From the NCBI GenBank assembly GCA_947630645.1, contig CANRIF010000007.1:1-46801 (forward strand): a DNA stretch of 46,801 nucleotides, in the 5' to 3' direction. The translations under genes and the position numbers were made by a program. The stretch is from an uncultured Oscillospiraceae bacterium. GTDB lineage: Bacteria > Bacillota > Clostridia > Oscillospirales > Oscillospiraceae. Shown piece by piece: positions 1 to 8,313 of the stretch. Below the pieces are notes generated by a model. It made no database searches. It saw nothing but the letters and a program-made list of their open reading frames with translations, and had not been told where the DNA came from. Each line of letters begins with the position of its first letter. Position 1 is the first letter of the stretch.

Positions 1-737
1 TCGTCCATGTTCTCCCAGTTGTGCCAGACGTTCTGCACGTCGTCGTTGTCCTCGAACACGTCCAGCATCTTCTGCATATTCTTCCGGTCGCCCTCCGCCG
101 TGAGGGTGACGTAGGTCTGGGGGACCATCTCCTCCTGGGCGGAGTCCAGCTTGTAGCCGTGGGCGGTCATATACTCCGCCACGGCGGTCACGTCGCCCGG
201 CTTGGTGTAGAGGGTGAACACGCCCTCCTCGGCCTCCATATCGTCCGCGCCGGCCTCCATGGCGTCCATCAGCACGTCGTCCTCGTTCAGGTCGCCGTCC
301 TCGTTGTCCACCACGATCACGCCCTTGCGGTCGAAGGACCAGCTGACGCAGTTGGCCGGGCCCATGTTGCCGTTATACTTGTCGAAGCAGTGGCGGATGT
401 CGCTGGCGGTGCGGTTGCGGTTGTCGGTCATGGCCTCCACGATCACCGCCACGCCGCTGGGGCCATAGCCCTCATAGGTGACGGACTCGAAGCTGGAGGT
501 GTCGCCGCTGCCCAGGGCCTTCTCGATGGTGCGCTTGATGTTGTCGTTGGGCATATTGGCGGCCTTGGCCTTGGTGATGACGGCGGCCAGACGCATATTG
601 TTCTTCGGGTCGCCGCTGCCTCCCTCTTTCACCGCCACGATCATCTCACGGGCGATCTTGGTGAAGGCCTGGGCGCGCTTGGCGTCGGCAGCGCCCTTGG
701 TTTTTTGTATGTTGTGCCATTTGGAATGTCCGGACAT
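1..737 (-). CDS. yebC: YebC/PmpR family (TACO1-like) regulatory protein, 3' end cut by window
   Basis: The reading frame begins MSGHSKWHNIQ at 737, the signature N-terminus of the YebC/PmpR/TACO1 family, and runs open to the window edge (245 codons seen; the family is about 240-250 residues, so almost all is present). Other family signatures are the stretch NMRLAAVITKAKAANMPNDNI near residues 55-75 and EGYGPSGVAV near 95. Members are cytoplasmic and are described either as transcriptional regulators or as ribosome-associated factors that help translate difficult stretches such as polyproline; the sequence does not decide which. The start is preceded by an AGGGGG ribosome site with a 6-base gap. 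It is the last visible gene of the long minus-strand unit but also has its own promoter in the gap after sipL. Confidence 0.95.
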   Translation of the reverse strand, partial: MSGHSKWHNIQKTKGAADAKRAQAFTKIAREMIVAVKEGGSGDPKNNMRLAAVITKAKAANMPNDNIKRTIEKALGSGDTSSFESVTYEGYGPSGVAVIVEAMTDNRNRTASDIRHCFDKYNGNMGPANCVSWSFDRKGVIVVDNEDGDLNEDDVLMDAMEAGADDMEAEEGVFTLYTKPGDVTAVAEYMTAHGYKLDSAQEEMVPQTYVTLTAEGDRKNMQKMLDVFEDNDDVQNVWHNWENMD

Positions 738-772
738 GGTATCTATCCCCCTGTATCATTGCTTTACAGGGT

Positions 773-801
773 ATTTTACCACAAATTTTTTCCAATGGCA
801 A
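773..801 (-). promoter_or_regulatory. Sigma-A-type promoter for yebC
   Basis: Read on the minus strand, TTGCCA (801-796) is followed after exactly 17 bases by TAAAAT (778-773). It lies in the 64-base gap between sipL and yebC, with the -35 hexamer touching the sipL stop codon, and would give a leader of about 30 bases. I see no terminator between the two genes, so yebC is probably transcribed both from here and by read-through. Confidence 0.7.
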
Positions 802-2304
802 CTATCTGGCTTTGGGAATTAAAAGAAGTCCCGCCGTCCGCTCCCCATTGGCGGCCCGGATGGCCTCCACGGTGGAGCGGTATTTCTTCGCCACGGCCCA
901 CATATCTGCGTCCGGGGCCAGCCGCACCAGGGACAGGGACGGCGCCGCCGGCGCCGCGGCCCACGCCTCCGCGTCCTCGGTGACCGCGGACACGGCGGTG
1001 ACGGTCCGCTCCGTGACGGCCAGGGCGTCCATGCTCAACACCACCCGCACGTCCAGCCCGCTTCCCGACGGGGCGCAGTAGACATCGGCCGCCGTGACGG
1101 ACACGTTTTGCAGCGCGGTCCCGGCGGGGATGCTGGTGGTGAATTCCGCCCCCATCCGGCACCGGACCGGCGTGAACACGCCGCCGTCCTGGCGCACCAC
1201 CGCCCGGACGTTCACCGTGGTGCGGACAGTCTCTCCCTCCACCGTGACGCCGCCCACCGTGGCCCAGGCGCACACGGCCTCGCCCGCGCCGCCCAGCACC
1301 TCCGCCGAGCCTGTCACCGTCTGGCGCATGGAGACGGCCTGGACCTGCCCCGTCAGGCAAAGCGGCTCCGTCCGGCCCAGCAGGACCGTGCGGTTGCTGT
1401 AAATATCCGCGATATAGCTGATCGGCTGGGTCCGGCGGCACACGGTCTGGGCCACGAGATGCAGTTCCGCCTTCACCTTCCCGTCCTCGCCGGGACGCTC
1501 TGGCAGGTCGAAATAGACACCAGTGAACATCAGCGAGACGGCGGCGGACGCCTCCGCCGCGTCCGTGTCCACCTCCATGATCTGGGACCACTCCGTCTCA
1601 TACCGCCCGGCGTAGGTCTGGCCGTCCTGGCCGCCGTAGAGGATGCCCGCCCGGATACGGCCCCGGAAGACCACCTTGCCGCTGACGTACTTCACGTCCT
1701 CCACCGCGGCCTCCGCCCGCTGGGACAGGATGTGTTCCGCGGCGGTGCAGCCGGCGGGCAGCGGGTACTCGTCGGTGACCACGAAGGTCTTCTCCCGCAC
1801 GTCAGCCACCACCGTCATGTCCTCCGTCTTTGTGAGGATATGTACGTCCCCCGTCTCCTGCACCAGGCCGGAGACCACCTCCATGCTCCTGCGCTGGTAG
1901 ACCGCCGTCTCGCAGTCTATATCCGCCCGGACGGACAGCTTGCGGGAGTTGATCATCCTGGCGTCGATGGCCCGCACCCGCATCACGGCCAGGGTCTGGC
2001 AGTCCGTGTCCGCCCCCGACGCGTCCAGGTGCATCTCCACGGGAATGACCATCGGCAGGCTCTGGAGCGCGCCGCCGCCCTCCGGCGCATACATCACCGA
2101 CACATTCAGCGACGCGGCCAGCTCCACCGCCCCCGCCTGGGTGTCCTTGCTCCGCAGGGTGATGACCCCCTCCGCGTCGATCACCCCCGCCATGTCCGGC
2201 ATGGCGTCCGGCACGTTGCTCTCCGCCGTCACATCCCGGCTGAACGAGCCGGACCACACCGGGGCCAGGTGATCGTATAGGTCCTTTTTCAAGGTCGTAT
2301 CCAT
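802..2304 (-). CDS. sipL: SipL-like spore protein: SPOCS (DUF3794) domains plus C-terminal LysM
   Basis: This 500-residue protein has repeated SPOCS/DUF3794-type segments (roughly residues 20-130, 150-270 and 290-420) and ends in a LysM-like segment (about 455-500, containing DADMWAVAKKYRSTVEAIRAANG). That layout matches SipL of Clostridioides difficile, which binds the coat basement ATPase SpoIVA through its LysM domain and is needed to anchor the coat around the forespore. The start at 2304 has AAGGAG ten bases upstream. A sigma-E-like promoter lies directly upstream, fitting mother-cell expression. Its position between rsgA and yebC, in a housekeeping operon, is not where I would expect a sporulation gene. 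Other DUF3794-LysM proteins of unknown role share the architecture, so the SipL name rests on domain order and length, not on a full alignment. Confidence 0.8.
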   Translation of the reverse strand: MDTTLKKDLYDHLAPVWSGSFSRDVTAESNVPDAMPDMAGVIDAEGVITLRSKDTQAGAVELAASLNVSVMYAPEGGGALQSLPMVIPVEMHLDASGADTDCQTLAVMRVRAIDARMINSRKLSVRADIDCETAVYQRRSMEVVSGLVQETGDVHILTKTEDMTVVADVREKTFVVTDEYPLPAGCTAAEHILSQRAEAAVEDVKYVSGKVVFRGRIRAGILYGGQDGQTYAGRYETEWSQIMEVDTDAAEASAAVSLMFTGVYFDLPERPGEDGKVKAELHLVAQTVCRRTQPISYIADIYSNRTVLLGRTEPLCLTGQVQAVSMRQTVTGSAEVLGGAGEAVCAWATVGGVTVEGETVRTTVNVRAVVRQDGGVFTPVRCRMGAEFTTSIPAGTALQNVSVTAADVYCAPSGSGLDVRVVLSMDALAVTERTVTAVSAVTEDAEAWAAAPAAPSLSLVRLAPDADMWAVAKKYRSTVEAIRAANGERTAGLLLIPKAR

Positions 2305-2338
2305 GACGCAATCGCTCCTTGCATTGTTTTCTTACGCA

Positions 2339-2368
2339 AGGATATGTCCGGTCCGGGCGGAATATGAC
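2339..2368 (-). promoter_or_regulatory. Sigma-E-like promoter upstream of sipL
   Basis: On the minus strand GTCATATT (2368-2361) is followed after 14 bases by CATATCCT (2346-2339). The Bacillus sigma-E consensus is KMATATT, 14-15 bases, CATACAHT: the -35 part matches completely and the -10 part at 6 of 8 positions. No good sigma-A promoter is visible in this gap. The -35 element begins three bases beyond the stop codon of the 52-residue upstream gene. Confidence 0.55.
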
Positions 2369-2370
2369 GC

Positions 2371-2529
2371 TCAACGGCGCAGCAGCCAGACCCCGCCGCC
2401 CAACAGGCAGCAGCCGCACAGCGCCCACCAGAACCAGGTGGGCAGCAGCAGCACCAGAAAGATGCACACCCCCGCCGCCACCGCCGCGTAGCCGCAGAAG
2501 CAGCCCTTTTGTCCCCCTTTTTTCCGCAT
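2371..2529 (-). CDS. Small cysteine-containing membrane protein (52 aa), unknown function
   Basis: A 52-residue frame starts at 2529 with MRKKGGQKGCFCGY and ends at 2371. After a basic N-terminus it has one long hydrophobic stretch (about residues 14-47) that could form two short membrane helices separated by a proline and tryptophans (LPTWFWW), and it ends WLLRR. Five cysteines are present, including CFC at 10-12 and CGCC near 39-42. A strong ribosome site (GGGAGGCG) lies eight bases before the ATG. It follows rsgA and precedes sipL in the same direction. I do not recognise a named family. The good ribosome site and operon position support a real gene. Confidence 0.6.
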   Translation of the reverse strand: MRKKGGQKGCFCGYAAVAAGVCIFLVLLLPTWFWWALCGCCLLGGGVWLLRR

Positions 2530-2535
2530 GAATAT

Positions 2536-2566
2536 CGCCTCCCAGTCATTTTATGGCCGGGAGGCG
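2536..2566 (-). promoter_or_regulatory. Hairpin sequestering the ribosome site of the 52-aa gene
   Basis: CGCCTCCC (minus strand 2566-2559) is perfectly complementary to GGGAGGCG (2543-2536), which is the Shine-Dalgarno sequence of the downstream small gene; the loop is 15 bases. There is no U-tract, so this is not a terminator. It could lower translation of the small gene unless the rsgA ribosome, which ends just upstream at 2583, opens it. Confidence 0.5.
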
Positions 2567-2582
2567 GTGGGTGTGACGGGAT

Positions 2583-3452
2583 TCATTTTTTCTCCAGTTC
2601 CCAGCGGTCCAGCTTCTCCGCCTCGCCGTAGAGGCGCAGATAGGAGGCGTACCGGCTGGGATGCACATAGCCGGCCTCCGCCGCCGCCCGGACCGCGCAC
2701 CCTGGCTCGGCCCGGTGGGTGCAGTCGTCAAAGCGGCAGGCGCCGGTATACGGGGCGAATTCGGGGAACAGGCCCGCCAGTTCCTCGGGCAGGATCGGCG
2801 TCTCGTTCTCGTCTCCGAAGGAGGCGAAGCCCGGCGTGTCCGCCAGGAGGGTGTCGCCGCCGATGTCGTATAGTTCCACATGGCGGGTGGTGTGGCGGCC
2901 GCGGCCCAGCTTCTGGCTCACCTCTCCCACCGGCAGGCCCATATCCGGGGCCAGGGCGTTGATAAGGCTGCTCTTGCCCACGCCGGAGTTTCCGGTAAAG
3001 CAGCATATCCTGCCCCGCAGCGCCTGGCGCAGCGCCTCGACGCCCTGGCCGGTCCTGGCGCTGACCGGATAGACGCCGTAGCCGGTGCCGGCGTAGATGG
3101 CGCGCAGTTCCTCCGCCGGGTCCAGGTCGCACTTATTGATAACCAGCAGCACGCCGCAGCGGTTCTTCTCGCACCGCACCGTGATCCGGTCCACCAGATA
3201 GGGGTCCGTCACCGGCAATGCGGCGGACAGCAGCATCACCAGATAGTCGATGTTCGCCACGGCCGGGCGGCTGAAGGCGTTTTTCCGGGGCAGGATGTCC
3301 AGCACCACGCCCTCCGCGCCGTCCGCGGTGTCGATCAGGACCCGGTCGCCCACCAGGGGGGACAGCCCCTCCTTCCGGAAACGGCCTCTGGCCCGGCAGC
3401 GGACGAGCGCGCCCTGGGAGCGGACGTAATAGAATCCGCTCAGGGCGCGCAT
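2583..3452 (-). CDS. rsgA: RsgA, small-subunit ribosome assembly GTPase
   Basis: RsgA is a circularly permuted GTPase that checks late 30S maturation. The 289-residue product has an N-terminal OB-fold, then GTPase motifs in the permuted order: G4 (NKCD), G1 (GNSGVGKSSLIN), G3 (DTPGF). A C-terminal zinc segment with Cys/His residues (CRFDDCTHRAEPGC) follows. I chose the ATG at 3452 because GGGAGGGAG lies just before it; an in-frame GTG at 3473 overlapping prkC is the alternative (296 residues). It follows prkC by 17 bases. RsgA homologues are reported substrates of PASTA kinases in Firmicutes (as CpgA), which fits the adjacency. Confidence 0.95.
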   Translation of the reverse strand: MRALSGFYYVRSQGALVRCRARGRFRKEGLSPLVGDRVLIDTADGAEGVVLDILPRKNAFSRPAVANIDYLVMLLSAALPVTDPYLVDRITVRCEKNRCGVLLVINKCDLDPAEELRAIYAGTGYGVYPVSARTGQGVEALRQALRGRICCFTGNSGVGKSSLINALAPDMGLPVGEVSQKLGRGRHTTRHVELYDIGGDTLLADTPGFASFGDENETPILPEELAGLFPEFAPYTGACRFDDCTHRAEPGCAVRAAAEAGYVHPSRYASYLRLYGEAEKLDRWELEKK

Positions 3453-3469
3453 GATGACTCCCTCCCGGC

Positions 3470-5311
3470 TCACCCGTCCACCGTGGGCGGTACTATGCCC
3501 GTGCCCTGGCTCTGGGTGTCCGCGCCGGAAGAGGCCGGGCCGCTGCCGACGGTAAGGTAGACGCGGGTGCCGCTGACCACCTGGGTCCCGGCGACGTAGT
3601 TCTGGAACAGGACGCGGCCGTCGTCCTCCATGGCGGAGCTGGTGTATTGGATCTCGCTCTCCGTGCAGATCAGCCCCTCCCGCTGCAGCGCCAGCAGCGC
3701 CGCGGCCTTCGTCAGGCCCACTGTGTCGGGGACGGTGGTGTAGGTGACGCTGGGGCCGGCGCTCACATAGATGGTGACCGTGCTGCCGCTGACCACCGTG
3801 TCGCCGGGGGCCGGCTCGGTGGAGATGACGTAGTTCTCCGTGATGGAGTCAGACTGCTGCCGGGCGATGACCACGTTCATGCCCATGGACTCCAGGCGCA
3901 CCTGGGCCTCCGTGAACGGGGAGTTCACCAGGTCCACCGGCAGCCGCTCCAGCTGCAATCCGGAGCTGACGGTGAGGGTCAACTCGATGCCGTCGGTGAC
4001 CACCATGCGGCTGGCGCCGGCGGCGGGGTCCTGCTCCATGATGGTCCCCATATCATGAGTGGAGTCTGCCTTATAGACGATCTTGACGTTGTATAGGCCG
4101 GTGATGGCCTCGTTGTCCGCGACATCGTTGATGTTGTATCCGACCAGCGCCGGCACCTCCACGCGCACCGCGTCCCGGAAGATATCCTTGAGCCAGTACT
4201 GCCAGACGAATATGAACAGCGCCAGCGCGAAAGCGGCCACCAGCGTGAAGCCCGAGAGCATACTGACGCTGTTGGCGCGCATCCGGCGGCGGGCGTAGCC
4301 CTCCTTGGAAAGTTCCCCCGCCCGGCTGATGCGCGGGACGTTTTTCCGCACAACGTGTACCTCGTCCTTGACGATCCGCACCGCCATGCGTCCGCCTTCC
4401 TCCGGCACGACCTGCTCCGGCTCCTGCTCCTGCATGGCCGTCTCCTCCGGCGGCGCCTCCAGGCGCCCCTTCAGGTCCTCCAGGTCGGAGAGCATATCCG
4501 CGGCGGTGGCGTAACGGTCGTCCGGGTCGGGCTCCATGGCCCGCAGGGTGACACCCTCCAGTTCCGGCGGAATGCTGGGGTCCAGCGAACAGGGCGAGTC
4601 AGGGATGACGGAATAGTGCTGCACCGCCACCTGCTCCACGGTCTCCCCGTCGAAGGGCAGCTTGCCCGTGAGCATCTCGTATATGACCACGCCCAGAGAG
4701 TAGATGTCCGAGCGGGCGTCCACCGTCTCGCCCCGGGCCTGCTCCGGCGAGATATAGTGGATGCTGCCGACGGCCTCGTCCGCCTGGTCGGCCTGCTCTT
4801 CCTCGGGCGACTCCTCCATCTGGGCGATGCCGAAATCAGCGATCTTCACCGTGCCGTCCTTGGGCAGCATGATGTTCTGGGGCTTGATGTCCATGTGGAT
4901 GATGCCCCGGCTATGGGCGTGGCTGAGCGCCCGGGCGATCTGGATGGAGAGGTCCAGAACCTCCTCCCAGGGCAGCGTGCCCTTGGACTTTAGGTACTGC
5001 TTGAGGTTGATGCCGTCCACATACTCCATCACGATATACTCCGTGTCCCCGGAGGATACCACGTCGTACACCGCGCGGATGTTGGGGTGGTTCAGCATAC
5101 CCACGGCCTCGTATTCCTTGCGGAACTGCTTGCGGCTCTCCGCGTCCATGGCCACGTTGTCCCGCAGCACCTTCACGGCCACGTCCCGCTGCAGCTGCTG
5201 GTCGAAGGCCTTATATACCACGGCCATCCCGCCGATGCCGACCACAGATTCGATCTTATACCGGTCGTCCAGTATTTTTCCAAGACGCCAATTCACTTTG
5301 TTTTCCATCAT
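3470..5311 (-). CDS. prkC: PASTA-domain Ser/Thr protein kinase (PrkC/PknB family) with non-RD catalytic loop
   Basis: The 613-residue protein has a cytoplasmic kinase domain (about 15-280), an acidic linker, a basic juxtamembrane segment, one membrane helix (about 349-372) and three extracellular PASTA domains (about 382-600) that in this family bind muropeptides or lipid II. Visible kinase motifs are the glycine loop GIGGMAVV (25-32), the ATP lysine K47, the catalytic loop HMDIKPQN (139-146), DFG (159-161) and SPE (188-190). Two features are odd. The arginine of the usual HRD motif is methionine (M140), and the activation loop between DFG and SPE has no threonine, being rich in Glu/Asp instead. 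A second ATG at 5308 is an equally good start. The start overlaps the prpC stop by one base (TGATG), giving tight phosphatase-kinase coupling. Confidence 0.95.
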   Translation of the reverse strand: MMENKVNWRLGKILDDRYKIESVVGIGGMAVVYKAFDQQLQRDVAVKVLRDNVAMDAESRKQFRKEYEAVGMLNHPNIRAVYDVVSSGDTEYIVMEYVDGINLKQYLKSKGTLPWEEVLDLSIQIARALSHAHSRGIIHMDIKPQNIMLPKDGTVKIADFGIAQMEESPEEEQADQADEAVGSIHYISPEQARGETVDARSDIYSLGVVIYEMLTGKLPFDGETVEQVAVQHYSVIPDSPCSLDPSIPPELEGVTLRAMEPDPDDRYATAADMLSDLEDLKGRLEAPPEETAMQEQEPEQVVPEEGGRMAVRIVKDEVHVVRKNVPRISRAGELSKEGYARRRMRANSVSMLSGFTLVAAFALALFIFVWQYWLKDIFRDAVRVEVPALVGYNINDVADNEAITGLYNVKIVYKADSTHDMGTIMEQDPAAGASRMVVTDGIELTLTVSSGLQLERLPVDLVNSPFTEAQVRLESMGMNVVIARQQSDSITENYVISTEPAPGDTVVSGSTVTIYVSAGPSVTYTTVPDTVGLTKAAALLALQREGLICTESEIQYTSSAMEDDGRVLFQNYVAGTQVVSGTRVYLTVGSGPASSGADTQSQGTGIVPPTVDG

Positions 5312-6051
5312 CAGGCGCCGCCTTTCTTAGAATTGATCACGATGACCGTCACATTGTCCCGTGCCTCATGCTCGATGGCCTCGCGTATCAGGGTCTGGCA
5401 GGCCTCCTCCGGGCTGTCGGCCGCCAGCAGCACCCGGTGCAGTTCGGCGTCCTCCAGGGCCTTCGTCAGCCCGTCGGAACACAGCAGGAAACTGTCCCCC
5501 TCCCGGATCGGCACGATGAAGGCGTCGCTGCGGACGAACCGCTCGCTCCCCACCGCCCGGGTGATGTACTTCTGGGCCGGGTGGAAGCGGGCCTGGGCCT
5601 GGGTGATCTGGCCGCTGTCGATCATCTCCTGGACCCGGGAGTGGTCCTTGGTGATCTGCACGATGCCGTCCTTGGCGATGCGGTAGGCCCGGCTGTCGCC
5701 CACGTTGACGAACACCGCCGTGTCGCCCCGCCAGTAGCCGGCCACCAGGGTGGTTCCCATGCCGCTGTACTCCTCTGACTGGCTGGCGAAGCGGTACACC
5801 TTCCGGTTGGCGGCGTCCACCGCCTGACACAGCACGTCGGCGGTGTCCTCCCCGTCCAGGGCTTCCAGCGCGGCCCGGGCGAAAGCGAAGAACCGGCCGG
5901 CCGCCAGGTCGCTGGCGGTGAGCCCGTGGGCCTCGCCGCCCATGCCGTCGCACAGCACTCCCAGGACCCCGTCACGGACGGCGCCCAATTCAAAGGAGTC
6001 CTGATTCTCGGCACGATACCGGCCTTTGTCGCTCAGCCCAAAGTAGTTCAT
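5311..6051 (-). CDS. prpC: PrpC/Stp1 PP2C-type Ser/Thr phosphatase
   Basis: The 246-residue protein is a complete PPM/PP2C metal-dependent phosphatase: RAENQD (13-18), CDGMGG (34-39), GDSRAYR, SDGLTKAL and DNVTVIVI are in the expected order and carry the metal-binding aspartates. In Firmicutes the partner enzyme dephosphorylates targets of the PASTA kinase encoded directly downstream. The start overlaps the end of rlmN by four bases. Since the kinase next door lacks the usual regulatory residues, this phosphatase may be the main control of phosphorylation level; that is inference. Confidence 0.95.
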   Translation of the reverse strand: MNYFGLSDKGRYRAENQDSFELGAVRDGVLGVLCDGMGGEAHGLTASDLAAGRFFAFARAALEALDGEDTADVLCQAVDAANRKVYRFASQSEEYSGMGTTLVAGYWRGDTAVFVNVGDSRAYRIAKDGIVQITKDHSRVQEMIDSGQITQAQARFHPAQKYITRAVGSERFVRSDAFIVPIREGDSFLLCSDGLTKALEDAELHRVLLAADSPEEACQTLIREAIEHEARDNVTVIVINSKKGGA

Positions 6052-7094
6052 CGATCCCTCATCCCGCCCCTGCGGAGCTGTCCGCAGGCCGCGTCGATAT
6101 CGCTCCCCAGCCGCCGCCGGACGGTGACGGTGACGCCCTCGTCCGAAAGCCGCTGGGCAAAAGCCTTGACAGTCTCCGGTCTGGAGGGCAGCAGCCCCCG
6201 CTCGGAGACGTAGTTGAGCCGTATGAGATTCACATGGGACCCGGTCCCCCGCAGCCGCTCCGCCAGCAGCGCCGCGTGCCTGGGCGTGTCGTTCACGTCC
6301 CGCACCAGCGCGTACTCATAGGATACGCGCCGCCCGGTGGCCTTGAAATATCGCTCACAGGCGGCGTACACCGCGTCCACCCCGTAGGCGGCGTTCACCG
6401 GCATGAGCCGAGAACGGGTCTCGTCGTCCGGGGCGTGCAGCGATACGGACAGGGTCAATTGTAAATGAAGAGCGGCCAGTTTGTCAATCGCTTCCACCAG
6501 TCCGCAGGTAGAAAGCGAGATGTGGCGCATCCCGATGTTGGCCCCGGCCGGGTCGTTCACCAGGCGCAGGAAGCGCAGGACGTTGTCAAAATTGTCCAGC
6601 GGCTCCCCGATGCCCATCAGCACGATGCTGTTCACCTCGGCGCCGGCGGCGAGGCCGGTGCGGATCACCTCATCCAGCATCTCGGCCGGCGCGAGGTCCC
6701 GGACCTTCCCGCCGATGGTGCTGGCGCAGAAGGCGCAGCCCATCCGGCAGCCCACCTGGGAGGAGATGCACACGCTGTTGCCGTGCTGGTAGCGCATGAA
6801 CACCGTCTCCACGCTCTCCCCGTCCGGCAGCGCCCAGAGGTATTTCTCCGTGCCGTCCTTGGCCGACACCTGCCGGCGCAGCATGGTAAGGCAAGGGATG
6901 TCGTAGGCCGCCGCCAGCTTTTCCCGCAGGTCCTTGGGCAGATCGCTCATCTCGTCGAAGGAGCGAGCGCCCCGGCCCAGCCAGCGGAACACCTGCCCCG
7001 CCCGGTATCCGGGCAGGCCCATGGCCTTCAGCTCCGCCGCCAGTTCGTCCGGCAGCAAGGACTTTATATCTTTTTTGCCCGATCCATCCGGCAT
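6048..7094 (-). CDS. rlmN: RlmN, dual-specificity 23S rRNA/tRNA adenine-C2 methyltransferase
   Basis: RlmN is a radical-SAM enzyme that methylates C2 of A2503 in 23S rRNA and A37 of some tRNAs. In the 348-residue form the cluster cysteines C116, C120 and C123 form the CX3CX2C motif. The resolving cysteine is in LSTCGL near the middle, and the methyl-carrying cysteine is close to the C-terminus (C337, in DAACGQL). I chose the ATG at 7094 because the family begins near the KKDIKSL segment; a longer in-frame start at 7130 is possible. Either start lies inside the end of rsmB, so the genes overlap by 31 bases or more. It is followed by prpC with a 4-base overlap. Confidence 0.94.
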   Translation of the reverse strand: MPDGSGKKDIKSLLPDELAAELKAMGLPGYRAGQVFRWLGRGARSFDEMSDLPKDLREKLAAAYDIPCLTMLRRQVSAKDGTEKYLWALPDGESVETVFMRYQHGNSVCISSQVGCRMGCAFCASTIGGKVRDLAPAEMLDEVIRTGLAAGAEVNSIVLMGIGEPLDNFDNVLRFLRLVNDPAGANIGMRHISLSTCGLVEAIDKLAALHLQLTLSVSLHAPDDETRSRLMPVNAAYGVDAVYAACERYFKATGRRVSYEYALVRDVNDTPRHAALLAERLRGTGSHVNLIRLNYVSERGLLPSRPETVKAFAQRLSDEGVTVTVRRRLGSDIDAACGQLRRGGMRDR

Positions 7095-8311
7095 ATATAA
7101 AATCCGTCCGTTCCGTCTGTATCCGGCCAAAAGGTGCGCTCTGTCACCTTCTCAAAGGCCGGGTGGGTCCGCAGAAAGGCCGCCGTCACGTCCCCGTTCT
7201 CCGCCGGCCGCCAGGTGCAGGTGGAGTAGACGAGCCGGCCGCCGGGCCGCACCGCCCGGGCCGCGGCCTCCAGCAGTTCCCCTTGCAGTTCCGGCAGCGA
7301 CGAGAGCATCTCCGGCGCCCGGTAGCGGATGTCCGGCTTTTTGCGGATGACGCCGAGGCCGCTGCAGGGCACGTCCGCGAACACCGCGTCGTGATCCCCG
7401 CCCTCGATGTCCCGGGCGTCCCCGGGCTGGCATTGGATGCTGCTAAGGCCCATCCGCGCCGCGCCCGCGGCCACGAGGCCCAGCTTCTTGGTCACGATGT
7501 CCCGGGCCGTCACGGTCCCCCGGTCACCCATGGCGATGGCGGCGGCAAAACTCTTGCCACCCGGCGCGGCGCAGGCGTCCAGCACCCGCATCCCCTCGGT
7601 CAGTTCCGCCGCCTCTACCGCGGCATGGGCCGCCGGGTCCTGCACATAGAAAAGGCCCTGGCGGAAGGCGTCCGTGTCCGTGATGTCGCCGCCGCGCTCC
7701 AAAACGAGGCCCACGTCTGTCCGTCGCAGGGGCAGCATGGCGGCCAGCGCCTCCGGCGTGGTGCGGCAGAGGTTGGGCCAGACGTATACCGGCGGCTCCG
7801 TGTTATCCGCCCGCAGCACCGCCTCCGCGCCGTCATAGCCCCGCAGGGCCACGATCTCCTCCACCAGCCACAATGGGTGGCTGTAAAGCGTGGAGAGATA
7901 GGCCGCCGTCCCCTTGCCGGGGACCTGGGGCAGCGCGTCTCGTTCCCGGTCCACCCGCCGCAGCACCGCGTTCACCAGGCCCGCCGCCCGGTCGTAGCCC
8001 AGTTCCCGGCACAGGCCCACGGACCCGTCCACCGCCGCCCGGGCCGGGATGCGGTCCATGAAGAGCAGCTGATACACCCCCAGGCGCAGGATGTCCCGCA
8101 CCTTCGGCTCCAGCCGGCCCTTGGCGTAAGCGCCGATATAGAAGTCGCACAGGGCCATGTTTTGCAGCACGCCGTAGAACATCCGGGCGGCCAGAGCGGT
8201 GTCCCGTCCGTCCAGGGCGTATTTTTTGGCGATGCTGTCCATCACCTGACGGCTCCAGGCGGAGTCCCGCCGGAAACGCTCCAGCGCCTGGAGCGCCGCG
8301 CGTCTTGGCAT
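7064..8311 (-). CDS. rsmB: RsmB, 16S rRNA m5C967 methyltransferase
   Basis: The 415-residue protein has an N-terminal NusB-like RNA-binding domain (about 1-135) and a C-terminal SAM-dependent methyltransferase domain. Key motifs are DACAAPGGK (245-253, SAM binding), DVPCSGLG (catalytic-region cysteine C316) and YSTCTW (nucleophile cysteine C365). It methylates C967 of 16S rRNA. It starts two bases after the fmt stop region, keeping the usual Firmicute order def-fmt-rsmB-rlmN-prpC-prkC-rsgA. Confidence 0.95.
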   Translation of the reverse strand: MPRRAALQALERFRRDSAWSRQVMDSIAKKYALDGRDTALAARMFYGVLQNMALCDFYIGAYAKGRLEPKVRDILRLGVYQLLFMDRIPARAAVDGSVGLCRELGYDRAAGLVNAVLRRVDRERDALPQVPGKGTAAYLSTLYSHPLWLVEEIVALRGYDGAEAVLRADNTEPPVYVWPNLCRTTPEALAAMLPLRRTDVGLVLERGGDITDTDAFRQGLFYVQDPAAHAAVEAAELTEGMRVLDACAAPGGKSFAAAIAMGDRGTVTARDIVTKKLGLVAAGAARMGLSSIQCQPGDARDIEGGDHDAVFADVPCSGLGVIRKKPDIRYRAPEMLSSLPELQGELLEAAARAVRPGGRLVYSTCTWRPAENGDVTAAFLRTHPAFEKVTERTFWPDTDGTDGFYICRMDRAKKI

Positions 8312-8313
8312 GG

